The position numbers were made by a program, and so were the translations under genes. Below, in pieces: positions 1 through 13,800 of a DNA stretch of 64,000 nt. Position 1 is the first letter of the stretch, and each line of letters opens with the position of its first letter. Source of the stretch: Daphnia carinata (lineage: Eukaryota; Arthropoda; Branchiopoda; Diplostraca; Daphniidae); contig NC_081331.1 in the NCBI RefSeq assembly GCF_022539665.2, forward strand, positions 12,494,638-12,558,637. Reading direction: 5' to 3'. The notes beneath the pieces were generated by a model. The model did no database searches and was not told the DNA's origin. It worked only from the letters and a program-made list of their open reading frames with translations.

Positions 1-1328
1 AATTCCAATTTACAAAACTATCCACCCCCCAGCCTCCATAGACTTCATTTTTTTTTGACAACCAAAATTTCTATAGAATCTTTATATATATATGTATACA
101 AATATATATTATAAATATATACCTATATGCGTGTTTCATTTCAAAACCTCTTGGGACGATATCAAACGACGTTGTCATTACATATACATTTGTTTTTTCA
201 ACTCTCTCTTATCTAATGCCACGCCTGACAAAACACCAACAGATATATCAATTTACTCGTACGTTGGATTTTATTCACCCAATACCTGAACATTAGGAAT
301 AAAAAATAAACAAAAAAAAACAAAAGTGAAACAAAACAAACCGAGTCTCGTCTCGGTCGTGAACGCTCCTACTCCGAATATCAATCTGAATCAATTCTAG
401 AAAGGGGAATAAAACAAAAATAATAATATAAACAAGAACATGTATATGTAAACTATGTATTCCTCCTTCCGTACTAAACACTGCGTTTTTTTTTATTTGT
501 TCCCAGTTTATATCTATTTAGACCTCCGTTTGCTAAAGCTCGTTTACATCGGTGAATCAAGAAAAGTAAAACAAAAAACACTTTGTTAAATGACTCCCGC
601 TGAAACCGTGTCACGGCCAAGTGTCTTTTCCCGATTAGAAGAGCCTGCGTGTTTGTTTAAAACGTGTGAATATCCCGTATTTCTCTGATCCTATTCAAAG
701 GATCTTACACCAACTCATATCTTTTAAACAGAAAAATGTGTGCAATATTCATCTGTTTGTTGTTATGTTCCCTCTGTTGCGGAGATTACGAGTGAGTAAT
801 AAGCCCCAACCTTTTAATTATCCACAACCAAACCAACAAAATTATTGAGGAAAACAAAAACAAAATGCGTGTGTAGTGCTCCCAAGTATGTTACGAAACG
901 TTTGTCTTTGCGCAAGTGTGTGTGTCTACTTGTGTATAGCACTATATCGTTATTAGGAGAGTGATGTGTGAGTTGTGAAAAGTACATGAGCGTTATTCCT
1001 GGTCGAACGCGATTCAGTTTTTTCTCCTTCTTTAAACGAGGCACTTGAGCGTGTCCCCCAAAAGACGAAATTCGGTAGAACGCGGATGTCATAATGGGTA
1101 AGTAATGCGTGGCCGGCGTAAACGAAAACGAAGTAAAATTCAATCGAGTTGGAAAAACGCAAAGACACAAGAAGAGGTTAACAAGAAGTCTATTCTGGGA
1201 ATACGTGCTGCTCCCATGGCAACCGCACTTAATTTGTGGGCTTATTTCGTTCTCTCTTTCTTATATTAGCACATCACAAAGTATCCAAAATATCTGCCAT
1301 TGATGTGCCCATTTGTTTCCTGTCAAAG
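1..1328. other. Non-coding, AT-rich stretch
   Basis: No convincing coding exon was seen on either strand. The first 500 bases are A/T-rich with homopolymer runs and (TA)-rich tracts, as in crustacean UTRs or introns. It could be a UTR of a gene lying outside the window, but nothing here proves that. Confidence 0.5.
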
Positions 1329-1853
1329 GTTTTGACATAGAACGAGAACGATGCAACTGTACACAGCCAAAATTCAGGTTTGGGAAGGATCGATTACTTG
1401 AGACATTCCATAATGAATATTCAGCGTCTATTTGGAAAGCGAACGGAACATTGACAAAAGGAATACAAATAATGCATTTCAGGAAAATGTATTTGACGTT
1501 CTTTCATCACAGGTATTTTCACAATAATCTACCTTGGATTTCGCCCTAATTTCTCCATTTGTTTCACAGGTGTTTCACGTTTGAAGCGCAAGGCCAGACA
1601 CATGTGAAAAATTCAAGAGTTTCTCGGTCAAGGACTTGGTTTTTCGAAAAGGAGATTAACCAGTTCGAAGCCATTCAACAGCATTTTGTAAGTTCGATTT
1701 CACAAATTCTCTCGTACTAAAAACCCGCATTTTCGAACTATACATCGTTCGTTGCAGTTTGACACTTGGATGACGCAGTACGAACGGTTTCACAATACAC
1801 TATACATAGCGGAAGCTGTTTTAATGACAGTTGACGGTGTGTCCATAACGTAA
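1329..1853 (+). CDS. Candidate 3' end of an unrecognised three-exon gene
   Basis: Three open segments join in phase across two Daphnia-sized introns: 1329-1512, 1570-1687 and 1758-1853 (TAA). The introns are 57 bp (GTATTT...TTTCACAG) and 70 bp (GTAAGT...TTGCAG). The joined C-terminal part reads through HHRCFTFEAQGQTHV, then EINQFEAIQQHF and TLYIAEAVLMTVDG. An AATAAA hexamer overlaps the stop codon (1852-1857). The start of the gene was not found, and the first listed exon begins at a guessed acceptor. The Cys-Phe-Thr-Phe motif recalls the extracellular domain of DEG/ENaC channels, but this is only a hint. It could equally be a chance alignment of open frames or a decayed gene. Confidence 0.35.
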
Positions 1854-4830
1854 TAAAACGACTTCTACCGTTTCCACGGCACGCAAGTAGCTGAATGGTA
1901 TAGCCTCTTGTACATCTATAATCATTACCAACGTAGGAAGGAGGCCAGTTATTTCCTCTCGACCGATCACATCAGCGTTATAGCGGTACTGCCACTTAAC
2001 AAGGTATACACCTTTATTGCCAAGTTTTCTCTCCCATATATAGTCTTGTCCAATCGATGTGGCTCCCATTACACGGGCTCCAAATTCGACTCGGTTGCTC
2101 GGTTGCCAAGATGGAACCATGCTTCCTAAAGAATTCAGTCGTCCAGTATCTAATTTATTTATTTTTCTCGGCCTGTATATTCTAGAAGTCATTCACCCGT
2201 TTCAAAACGAGAGAGGAACACGCGTGGTAAGAGCGGCTTGTTTTACGGAGCATTGCAAGATCAAATTGAACCGGTGCGCTGGACTATGAGCTGTCTCAGT
2301 CGTCAAACAGCAATTCCCGAATGGCCGTGACGTCGTTGGATTTTTATGACATTAAGAGACTCGAGCACTAGAAACAGCCGGCTGTCGTCCAGAAAAATGG
2401 CTTCTGTCTAGTGCACTGAAAAATAAAAGATATTTTTAAAATGAAGGGTTGCTACTTCGGATATTATCGTCTTCTGGCAAAGTACACTACTACGGTCTAC
2501 CTCATTTTTATTCTTTAAAAAATGTTTCTGATGACACAGTCTGGCTAATTCGATTAGTAATGATTGCGACGACGAGGTTGCAGCGATACGTTGAAATTAT
2601 TGGCGAACTTGGCTTCGCGGAAATAGTATAGGAACTAACCAATGAGGTGCGCATATGTATTATGCATATTATGCCGCGTCGTTTGAGCTTTTATATAACT
2701 CCGTTTCGCTCGCTGACGTATCGATTGCAATAACGAAGGCTGAATATTTGCTAAGACCGAGCGGATGCGAATCAACAAGGAGTAGGGAACACGGCTGATG
2801 CTGAACGAAATAATGATGAATTGATGCCCACTTTTCTAAGCGTATGAAACAGCTGTTAGCTTGGGAGTCTTCAGCGATACGACTTCTTATTCTAACTCGA
2901 ACGGTGTCAACCAACTGTTATCTTTTGTTCTTAATCATTTTCTGACACCAAACTGGAGTCTCCTTACGAACATAATGGTTTGATGCGCAAAAATGGGGCA
3001 CTTGAGTTAAGGGGAAGGACCTGTTTAAAAGGCTCGTAAAAGACGTTATGGCGAATACCAAAAAAGCGAAAACCCCTCACAATCACGTGTTATAATCATC
3101 CAATTTGGGAGACATCCTTGACATATAGCAAACCAGGAAGTAGCATGACAAGGACAGCGTAAACCACGAGTGAAAGTACGCAAATTTGTTCATCTCACGA
3201 GGATGCAGCATGATTGGCTTTCCATATTATCGCGTTCTTAATTAAATTTCGATGAAAACGGATTGTATTTACGGTAGGCAGAGTACTTTTGAGTGAAGTG
3301 CAACTTTTGCATGCCAAACCAGCATCAGGGCGATTGTAAATGAAACGTATTACAAGCTGTTCTGCATTTTCCTCTGTTATGTGACATCGTGAAAATGGTC
3401 CTCGGAAGCGGACATCATTATTGAATCTTACCTTATTTATAACGTCTACAAAAAAAGAAAATTCATTTTTAGTTCCATCGCAATTCAATGGTAACCCATT
3501 TTGGCTGTTGGTTAGAGGTAGAAAGAATGACTCAGAAAGCGGTGCAATGAAATTGTAATGAATCGTTTCTTTAGTCGTTCTTGCGGCCAGAAACAATTTT
3601 TATTGCGGAAACCTATTTGGTGCTGGCCACACAATTAACTTAAAGAGAAGTATACTTCAACTTAGCTTATCAATAAAAATGTATTTGCATACAGTGGCAA
3701 ATTAATTAAATACGTACACTCTTGCAAAATCGTTTCCGGCTAGATGGGCAACGGATGCTGTGCCTTTCAAATTCTGTACCTCAGCCGTGCAAAATAAGGA
3801 CATACCGGGCTGTGTTTTCACGAATTCACGATCTATACACCATCTACCTCCGTTGCTTTACACTTCGTTCATGCCTTGCTCTATGCGTTCACGTTCTGCC
3901 GGTAAGCTCCGCTTACCACGTCATGGCAAATCACGACAAAGTTTTCGTTTTCATTTGGTTTCTATTCTCCCTGATAGCCAATTTTAGTTTTAAATGCTTA
4001 TTACTGGTATAAAGTACTGCAGGAATAAATTTTTTTATATATATTTGCTCAGGGCTGCTGATCGGAGCAATGGGGTAAGAACACAGTGCGTGATTGGACG
4101 AGAACGAACAAAGACATGGAAATAGGTATATAAGGGCGACTTAGTGTACAAGATCACTCTCAACGTGTGGGGAGAGGGCTCATATTAATCAATTTAGCTT
4201 CTACCTTGCCATTACATGGTCACAGTCAAAGGGATGAGGCGTTTGTCAAATTATAAAGGCTGGATCGGTTTTAATAGGATTGGACTAGGAGGTATAACTG
4301 TCTTATGGTACGATGAACATCTATGATATAACAGGTAATATAGGTTTTGTAAATTACATTTTGGTGCTCTGAGGGCAATGTGTTTAAAACAACGAATATT
4401 TCCTAAAAGAAATTAAGGGCAAAGACTCAGGTTGGAAGGGGGGGGGATAAAGTTCCAGAATGTTGCCATTGACTTCGTGAATAAAGGAACTTTTAATTTT
4501 TTACGTGAAATTTGATTAGGATGGAAATTGCGGGTAAAGCAACATAATAAATTAGTGAGTTACTTTCGAAACGCAGCGTCATGTTCGCTAACAAATTTCT
4601 CCATCAAATTGAAGATATCCGTTACTGGGGAATACTGCCTCCCGTTAGCATGTCACCTTGTCCCGCGTCGATAGAACAATTCCAAACAAAATCAACCAGT
4701 TTCTTATACATTTCCAATATATAATTTTTCTTTTGCTTCTGCCACTACGGTCTAAACGAGTCATGGTATGGAAATAAAACTGGTTTCGTGTGCAGATTTC
4801 ATTTTTTCTACGAGTTTATCTTTGATTCTT
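1854..4830. other. Intergenic or 3' flanking region
   Basis: No gene could be supported. The longest open frame (133 codons on the minus strand, 3195-3596) starts at TTG, has no flanking exons that fit, and resembles nothing known. The part next to 4831 presumably holds the 3' UTR of the F-BAR/C1/SH3 gene, but I found no clear AATAAA on the minus strand close to its stop codon. Confidence 0.45.
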
Positions 4831-7800
4831 TCAAACTTCTTGTAAATATTGAGTTGGGCAGGATCCTTGTTTATTGTCACCATTGCGAACAGTGATCATC
4901 CCGTTCTGCTCTTCGCCAATTTGTATCACAATCTGCAGTTTTAAAAATGAAAGAACAATTAAAAACACAATAACAATGAGATTTGATTCGCCAACATGAA
5001 CCTACCTGATCCCGTAGTAATTTGGTGAGACGATTCGGATCGGAATCTGTCGCGTCGTCGTTGCCTCCGAGTTGCAAGTTGTGCGTCACCTGAAGTGGTT
5101 TCTCGTTGGGCGCCAATTTGGCCACGTATTTTGATGGGAAGAAGCCAATCTTTCCCAAACACTTTCCTCGCCACCAGTCGGGATCGCTTGCATCGATCAC
5201 TGTCACCTTGTAGCCAGCCCTATTTCATCGAATTCAATCATCAAACAATGTCAATGAATCAATAATGGGGTCACATACTATAAGCCTTTGTTAGTAAACT
5301 AAAAAATGATAATTACTTGAGATCGAGTTCGTCCGCTTCTCTGCCCTTGAAATTGAAGAGGACAACGTAGAGATTGGTGGGCAAAAGCCTCTGTGCCTTC
5401 TGTCCAGAAATTGACAGAAAAATACGATTAATCGTATTAATTGCATATATCCCCCCCCCCCACAAAAAGAATATAAATATAATTTAAGAAAGGAATCAAA
5501 TAATGCTAAATAACGCGTACGGGCGAGGGACATGGAGAAGCGCTGGCCGAGCTCTGCGATTTTTCGTTTTCGTCCGGCAATTCGACCGAGTTCATCCTTA
5601 TGTTCCTTGCACTCAGCAGCAAACGGCGACTGTGGTGCACGGGACTCGAAGGAGCTGCGTGTATAGAAAAGAGAAAAACAAAGTTTCAAACAAATCCCAA
5701 CGAGTTAACATGATGGTCCTCGTACTATGAATAGAACATAACATTTATAATTTAATTTTTTTCCCTCTCAAAACCTTTCCCCATTAAAAACGTACGTGAA
5801 GCGAAGCATAACGAAAGATAGATTTCGTAAATAAAATTATGTACGTGTGATATAAAAGCATCCGCTGCAAGATATTATTATATACACTTAGATAAAGAGT
5901 TGACACACACAAAAAAAAAATACAAGAATAAAAGTAAGAAAAAAAAAACAAACAAACAAAGAGCGTAGAGAGCGGAATCAAGAGATCAAAAAGAGCCCAA
6001 GAGTCAAAAGCCAAGAACCAGTTGCGGCAGTTGCAGTAGTAGCATGCTCGAATTAGAGAGAAAAAGAGAGAGATGTATGGCGAAGACAAAGCGACTTGAA
6101 GCGCGTTTATAATTGAGCTTCATGCACGCGCGTTTTCTTTTCGCGAAAAATCGATAGTGGAAGTATGTACGCTGAATAGTTGCGTAGCGGTGGATATAGA
6201 CTGGGTTAGTATGTGTTGCAGTATGTGTTACAGTTATAGCGGAGTATGGAAAATAAAACGAACGAAAACAAACAAACAGAGGAGCGAGAGTAGGACAGAG
6301 CTAAAAACATTGGAGGAGTGTTAATGATAAGTAGTTCCAAGTAGAAGTCCTTTACAAGCCAGTTAAACAACGAAACAAAGCAAAAATAGTGGAACAACGA
6401 CATGTGCAACGTAATACAATAACCAGCTCTGCGACGCGCGGAATAAACTCGCTATAATAAAAGAAAAACAGTTTAAGAAAGAGATGAAGTAAATAGATGG
6501 CGAGGAACAAGAATGACAAGTTTTCACGTTGTCGGAAATACGGTAGAATATAAGCGAGTGCTTACATTACATACACATATACGCAACCGTAATAATAATG
6601 TGCGTTGTATAAGAAAAGGGCGTGTGGCTCAAGTGAAAGACAAGTTTAGATAACCCTGTCCAATCAAACACAGACGACAGTAGAGGCAAGAAAAGCAAAG
6701 ACAAAGAAGAACAGTACTTAACAAGACGTTCCAATTCGTTACTCGTTTACACAATAACAAGAAAGCACCCCACTTTTCTTATCCACGTCAAATACATCGA
6801 TCACGCGTCTGAGTATATCGAAGCGCTGCTGCAAGTTGATTGGACTTATTGTAGACCATCTCGTTTCTTTTAAATATATGTGACGAAGGTAACGCGAGCC
6901 GTAACGAGGTAGCTACGCAAATAATTAAGAGAATTACATTGACAGTAGGACGACGCCTGACTGTTGTGAGCGCTGTTGCTGTTGAGCGTCCCGCTGCTGC
7001 TGGTCGTCGTCGCCGTCGGATTGGACGAACGGTGCTGGGTGAGACGGTGGTGACCGTGCGGATGGCCGTGCGAATGGTGTCCGCTTCCGACGCCCATTCC
7101 GCCTCCGACGTGGTGGAAATGCTCGCCCGACTCGTCCAAAGAGAAACTCTTCATCCGCAAGTTGAGCTTCTGGTGACGGCGCGGACTGTGCGGCGCTGTG
7201 AACGAAGAGATTGGAAATGGAACATCAGCAGCACGCACGTCAGACGGAGAGACAGTGAGATTGATGAACCCAATCAGAACAAACATGAAGGGCACATACA
7301 AAACGAAAATGGACGGCTCAATAACACGCCAACGTCTGTTACTCTATTTGCCTGCAATGTGTACATCAATAAAAGTATGGTGGAGCATTCGGACTGGAAC
7401 TCGGGAGGCTTTGGGTTTACGTTAAAAACCACGGCCATCTTCGGTCGTAATCAAAGCCACAAGTGTAGTAGTTCACCTTCCAGTTGAGAGTTGATGTCAA
7501 CGGATGAACCAAAGTGGTTGAGTGCTACATTGGTTTCCTATCCTGTTCGGCAAGTGCTCCAGGCCCTACCCTGGAACCTTCCTCTGTAAACGTAACGACC
7601 TTTTCAATTTTGGTCCAATATTTGTTTTTCTTTCTCGTACAAGTTTTCAGACTTCTGGCTGATTGACCTTTTTACAAGACAAACTTTTCCCATATGTTTG
7701 CAAAAGCAAATTCAAAAGTGGGACGCTAATCATCGTGCGTTTCACGCTAAACGAGATTGCGATTAGTGGATGGAGTTCTTCAACTTGGGCAGATGGGAGA

Positions 7801-10800
7801 GCAACCGAATGAGTTAATAAAATCAAAAAAATGATTTTCAATCATGAAATATCCAACAACGATGACGCGATAGAAATGTTCCACCGTAGTGTCCACCATA
7901 TCAGCCATCGAATTAGTGAAAATGAAAAACGATCTTATCCTCTTTGACACGTGACTCCCTGCCCTGTTACTCAATTTTCAAAAGGATCATGTTGGATGTA
8001 AGCATGTAAATGCTATCTTATTAACATAACTGCATTTCTTTCTTTTCCTAGTGCCTCTGTTCTCAATTGTCTTATTTTTTCCATGTTTAATGGGAAGTTA
8101 TTTATTTATGTTGTCCCCTTTTAAACAAAAACATATTCCGACTTGACTTTATTTTTCGTTTACCTCTTCTATCATTGTCTACGTCTCCATCGTCTGTTGG
8201 CAACGGCCGTTTTTGTTGTTGTTGATGTCGCATTGTGTAATGTAGGTCGATTTGACGCATTCCCTCAGGACGACCACACTCTACCCTCATCCACCGGCCA
8301 TATAACTCGTCTAACTTGATTGCTAGAAAAATGGTTCCGACTCTGAAACGCTCTTTGACGCATATAATAGGGTTCTCGGCAAATGCATCACGATGATGAA
8401 AATCAAATAGGACAAGCAAATGCAGAGAATCCCGAGAACCTTCTTCTTTTTCTTTCTAAAATGCGCGTTTGTGTCTCTGCACTGTGCACATATTTACCTG
8501 AACTCGACGAAAGGAAAGAGGCAGAAGGATCTCCGACGCTGAGTGAATTGGGATTGGCTCTCCGTGATGATGACGACGTGCCCGGTTGCAGCTGAGTGGA
8601 TGACGTGTTAATACGCATGACACCCGCCGACCGGTTGATTGCTCCCGTGCTGCTGCCTAATGATTGATCGCTGGCCGAGACGTTTGGCTGTTGCGGTTGT
8701 TCCAATGATGAAGACAATTGCGACGTCTGTTGCTGCTGTTGATGATGTTGCGGTCTCCGGTTACAGCTACCACCGCCGACGTTAGCCGTGCTGGATGAGA
8801 CGGCCATTTCGCTCGCTTGTTTCAGCACAATGTACGTCTGATCGATTTCTTCACGGCCGAAGTTTATTGTACCGTCCTCGCCTTGCATCGTCTCGTCCTC
8901 AGTGTGTTGCTGCTGTTGTGATTGTACTTGCTGGAACTGATACTGCGATTCATAATTGACAGCCTGAATCCGCTGTGATGCTGTCGTTTCCAATTCCGAA
9001 CTGGATTTCTGGCGTCTCAGCAGTCGCGATTTCGGCAAACAACGGCCAACTCCAGTCTTGCAATCGGCGTGGACGTTGATCTTGCACAGTCGGCATTTCC
9101 ATCCTTGACGCGAATGGCCTTTTGATTTGTTTTATTTTTCAAAAGAGAAAAGGAAGAGGAAATTGATCGATCATTCATTCATGAGACGAAATGCTTTAAG
9201 AATCCAGTCCTGTTTTTACTGGTGTGACTCTGAGTATATTGGCGCATTCATTATAAATATATAACTCACGCAGACCCTGACGTTGCTTGATTATGTAAAG
9301 AACCTGCCCAAAAGGATCGTTGTCAATTACCCAACAGAAATCAAGTGAATTTCGAGGCTATTTGCTTGTTATACTCTATACAAAACAGCGAATGAAATGT
9401 AGATAGGTTGCCCAACTAGCGTACCCATCGACGTGTCATTTCAATTACCTGGGGCTTCAGCGATACAGTGGGTCACACTTATGTCTGCCGGCGACGCTAT
9501 ATGATATTCCTTGCTAAAACAAAAAAAGACTTCAAACCCAAGAAGACCTTACGTGGCTGACTGTGTGCACCTATCGACCTGTGCGGCGGAAGGTGCGCAG
9601 TGCTGACTGTCACGGCAACGCGTCGGACTCGTCTAGAAACTCTACACCTACCCACATATGCTTTGAATGGCACATGTGGCTATATTTCTAATAATTGCCA
9701 CTTTACGTGCGCAGCAGGAATACGTTAATCTACTCATCTTTGTCCCCTTTTGAAAGAAAAAAAAAAAAAGAAAAAGAAAAGGGTGAACATAAAAAAAGGA
9801 CCCCGTGCCATACCTCTTAGAACTTGGGAACAGACGTCGCACGGTGTTATCTTCTTGTACGTGTTCTCCTGGAAAACGTGACGCTGGCCGTCGGGATTCT
9901 GCATTAGATGATGATGTTGAAGGAGATCCGACGATGATATGGTCGAATGAAAGACTCCTGATGCACCGGCTGCCACTGTTGACGACACGCTGGAGCGCTG
10001 TTGCTGCCGCTCTGATTTGCTGCTCGAAGAACTGGGGCTTTTCCTGTTTTTATTTCAATTTCAGCTCAATAAAAACTTTCATCGTATTAAATCAAAAGGG
10101 ATTTGATGATATTGTTTAGACATTTGAAAAAAAAGGGCTGTTCATCTTTTAAACACACCCAGTTGGGGAAAGGATCCCTCCTCTCAAATGATTTTTTCTT
10201 AGCGTAGAAAAGGGAAAAAAGAAAATCCCTGGCCATCAACTTAATAAACCCTGGTCGCCATTTTTTTTTCTTTGTAAACTTTGCAAATAGAACGGCGAGA
10301 TAGCAAACACGGGGGGGGGGGATTTTTAAAAGGAAAAATGAGACGCAGAACGATGATGTAAAACGGTCATACCTGAGAGCAATCACGGCCATGACTGCTT
10401 GATAGAGTCGAGATCCCCTGTTGGTGGAAACGCGATTGCATTCGTTCCAAGTCATGAAAACGAAAAACATTGGAAAGAAAAAGAAAAAGAGGCAAAAAAA
10501 AAAATGTATAGAAGCGGTTACGATGCTGATTTGCCTTTCATATAGCAACCGAATATTTCTGTTCAAACAAAATGTTTTCGTTTCAAATGAAACATCAAAA
10601 TCCAATTAGAAATTCATTAGTTTGAATAAATAGAAAAGAAATTACTGTTCGGTAGCAACAGAGTTGTTGTTGACAAGAGGCGGACTTGATCCAGTAGTTG
10701 AAGAAGCCGATCCTGGAACGGTCACGTTTTGTGAGGACGAGCTGCTGGTCAACGTCCTAAACGCTTTCATCCACTTGGTTTTCATGCCTGTACCACCGCT

Positions 10801-13800
10801 TCCACCACTTCCGCTTCCGCCAGCCATCAGGTTAAACTTACTGCCTCGGCTGCTTAGTTGCTGGAGCGATTGATGCGAGCCTCCGGAGGCGGCTGCCACT
10901 TCCGCCATCACCATTTCAGCTTTGGTTCCGTACAAGTCACGCTGTTCACCGTCAGTTTCAAGGCATATCACACAGAAAGAACAAAGGCAGAATTTCAAAT
11001 GAAACATTATCCACAACCGGAGAAGTTTTACATTTCAAATAGCTATTCGTAGGAAATTAGGAAAGAAAACGAAAATGAAAAAGGAGGAACCTGCGGAACT
11101 ACATTTGAATATATTGAACGGGCTGACGCAGTTGTGGTCTTACTATATTTTTTCTGCATCATTTATTAAAGTGCGCAGTGTTGATTCACCTTTCGTCGAT
11201 TCAAATATCATCTTTAATTGCGTGGGCACATGATAACCACCGTCTTCCTCTTTGCATTCATTCTCTACCATTTTTTTGTGTAAGATGAATTACAGATGCC
11301 GTTGGTTTTGCTTAACGTAACGTAACAGAGAATCAAAGCACGTCGCTGTGTTGTCTTAATCGAAGTGGTTGCTCCGGTGAGGTTAACTTGCTATTTTATT
11401 CCAAAAAGCCAACCTAATTACCGTCACTGTCCTCAGATTGACGTGTGGAAATAATGATTGCCTCTCTGGGCTATACAATCCAATCAGTCTCGGATTGCAT
11501 TTTAAATTACGTACACATGCTGAAAACGTACCGGAAGAGCTCCCAGCACTGGACGAATTAGTTGTTGTGGTGTACGAAACACGATATCGGTGGCAAAGAA
11601 AAATCCTTTTCACGATTTTTTACCTGAGCTTTGACGGCGGCGAGGTGGAGCTGGGCCATCCGCCATTCCAACTTCTTGGCGCAGATCTCCTCTTGCAGCT
11701 CGTTGGCTTTGTTGTACGAGTTTGACTCCAAACTCCTATTTCAATAGCGAACACTTATTATAGTTGCATACGGTGTTATTAATAGGAAGCTAGTTAAAAC
11801 GATAAGTCTGATTCGATACGGTGACTTGCCAATGGTGGCTCGAGAACCCAAGGCACTTTTAGAAACATCGTTAGTCAAGATATTCAAGATAGAATAGGAA
11901 ACAGAGCACCGCAGATACGGAAGAAAGGGAATGCCCGGGCTGAAACACTTCAACAATGCAGAGAGGAAAAAAAAAAGATCTACGGTACAAGAGCCATGAG
12001 AAGGAGGCACGCGCGAAAGTCAATACAGCCCAAGCTTGGAAGCTGCACAGGTAAATATAGCCGTGGCGTCAATGCATGGCTTTTGCAAAATAAAAAAGCG
12101 AAGAGAGTTCTGAAACATTCTCGCGTCTGCTGTGCTATCAAATCGATGACTTCCTGTCTGCCCTTTGCTTTTATTCCACTGTTGTGTACTTCTCTATATA
12201 TACGTACTTTACCTCACCGTGCAATTCACAGTTCGAACAACGTACAATTTCATGACAATCAATAATGTATGTGTCGCTTGTAACGTTCATCTATAAATAA
12301 CAAGTAAGAGAGGATTTCTAGGTAATCTTGCCTGCTGAATGCATCAAACAGTTCCGCATAGACGTGGGGATGGCCTTTATTGTCTAAAAGGTCGAAAGTC
12401 AGAGACAAGAAGAGAAAATAAAATTGGGAAGCAGGAAAATATCGAGCAAGCGCAAAGGTCAAGCGTGTCCTGTATATCATAACATACACACAGCCACTGC
12501 AGTCAAAAGGCAGTCAATGCGCTGCTTTCCCACAACACAACGTCTACCTTACGGACGACATTGGAGTTGCAACATAAACACCTTTTACAGCTGTACGAAC
12601 GAATCTAGCTGTAAATAATGCAATATTCTGCGGCCCCCCACGAACAGAGATCTGCGAATCCAAACCTCTTCAGCGTAATGGAGGCCTCAAGAGGGCGATC
12701 TGAGGATCGCGACAACCATGGGGGTCAACTGTATATAGTCCTTACATTCAACAACAACAAGAAAAAAATGATTGACTGCACTCTCTTGGTCTGATGTAGC
12801 TACACAGCCTATAGCCCAAGTTTGGCAGTCCATCATTACACATTGTGTAGCCGGACGTGCCATTCTGGACCCTCTCTATTATTTGCTGCACTTGAACGCT
12901 ACTTATAAGTTTACATCCAACTTTGTTGTTATACGATCAGAGTGCTAATGGTTCTGAGAACTTCATTAGCTAAAGAAGAACATGGGGGACTACTATTCTA
13001 TGTTTATTCTTCTGAAAAACAAAAGCTTTTTTATTGATTCGAAGGATTTGTCGCGAAGTGGGACAGCGGGCATACACTAGTCATCGCACAGCCGGAATAT
13101 GTGTTTCCTTATTTATTTATTTTCTTCTTTCACCAAACAACAAATAGTAGTATTGGAATAGCTGTGGTTGGGTCGATAAAACATGAGGGCGTTTATTACG
13201 TCTCGCGTTTGCTTTTTTTGGGGGGTTGTTATATTTTCTTTTTATTTCTTTACCGGTACTAAGGGTAAAATGAAACCGTGAGCGCGTATCAACACACGCG
13301 TAGATTGTCTTTCTTCTACTCTATTAAAGACCACAAGAAGACAGGCAACTTTTTTCTTGTTCTAAAAATATGTGCTATATAACGTCACGGTCAATAACGG
13401 CTCCTTGTACGTGAGGTATCAGAATCTTCGTGGAACATTGCACGAGGTTATTGGGCCAACGTGAAGGTGAAGTAACAGCTAAAAAGAATTTTAACTGGCT
13501 CACTATACTAACGAGGAGAATCTAGTTACGATGAAATTCGATTTCGTGAAAATCTACGCATGCCTCCCGTGTAATACACAAGTTTTTTTCCCTGTCATTG
13601 ATTACTCGTTAATCACGAGCCGTCGGTTACTTCATGTCAATCAATGCTCTTAATATTCAATCAAGTAGAAAACCCCAACTGAGAAGTCCAGACATTTCCA
13701 AAACAATGACGGCACTGTTGAGGATGAAATTGTTCTCGTAATCTCGTATAGTTTTTCAACTGAATTAATTAAGTTCAACAAAAAATGTGGGTGCGAGACA

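Noticed and set aside
1821-2192. 123-codon open frame on the minus strand
   Set aside because: No family resemblance, and it overlaps the better-supported spliced candidate on the plus strand.
3195-3596. 133-codon open frame on the minus strand
   Set aside because: It has no ATG at its start, no splice partners in phase and no recognisable motif; the sequence inside looks like intronic T-rich DNA.
5784-6860. A-rich stretch with several AATAAA motifs as a 3' UTR of a plus-strand gene
   Set aside because: No coding sequence on the plus strand leads into it; it lies in an intron of the minus-strand F-BAR gene.
7198-7487. Plus-strand frames opposite exon 6962-7195
   Set aside because: They are shadows of the His/Ser-rich exon of the F-BAR gene.
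11538-11600. Ser/Thr-rich segment (VSYTTTTNSSSAGSSSG) considered as an exon of the F-BAR gene
   Set aside because: No acceptor precedes it, and exons 11624-11735 and 10646-10941 join directly in phase with continuous sense.
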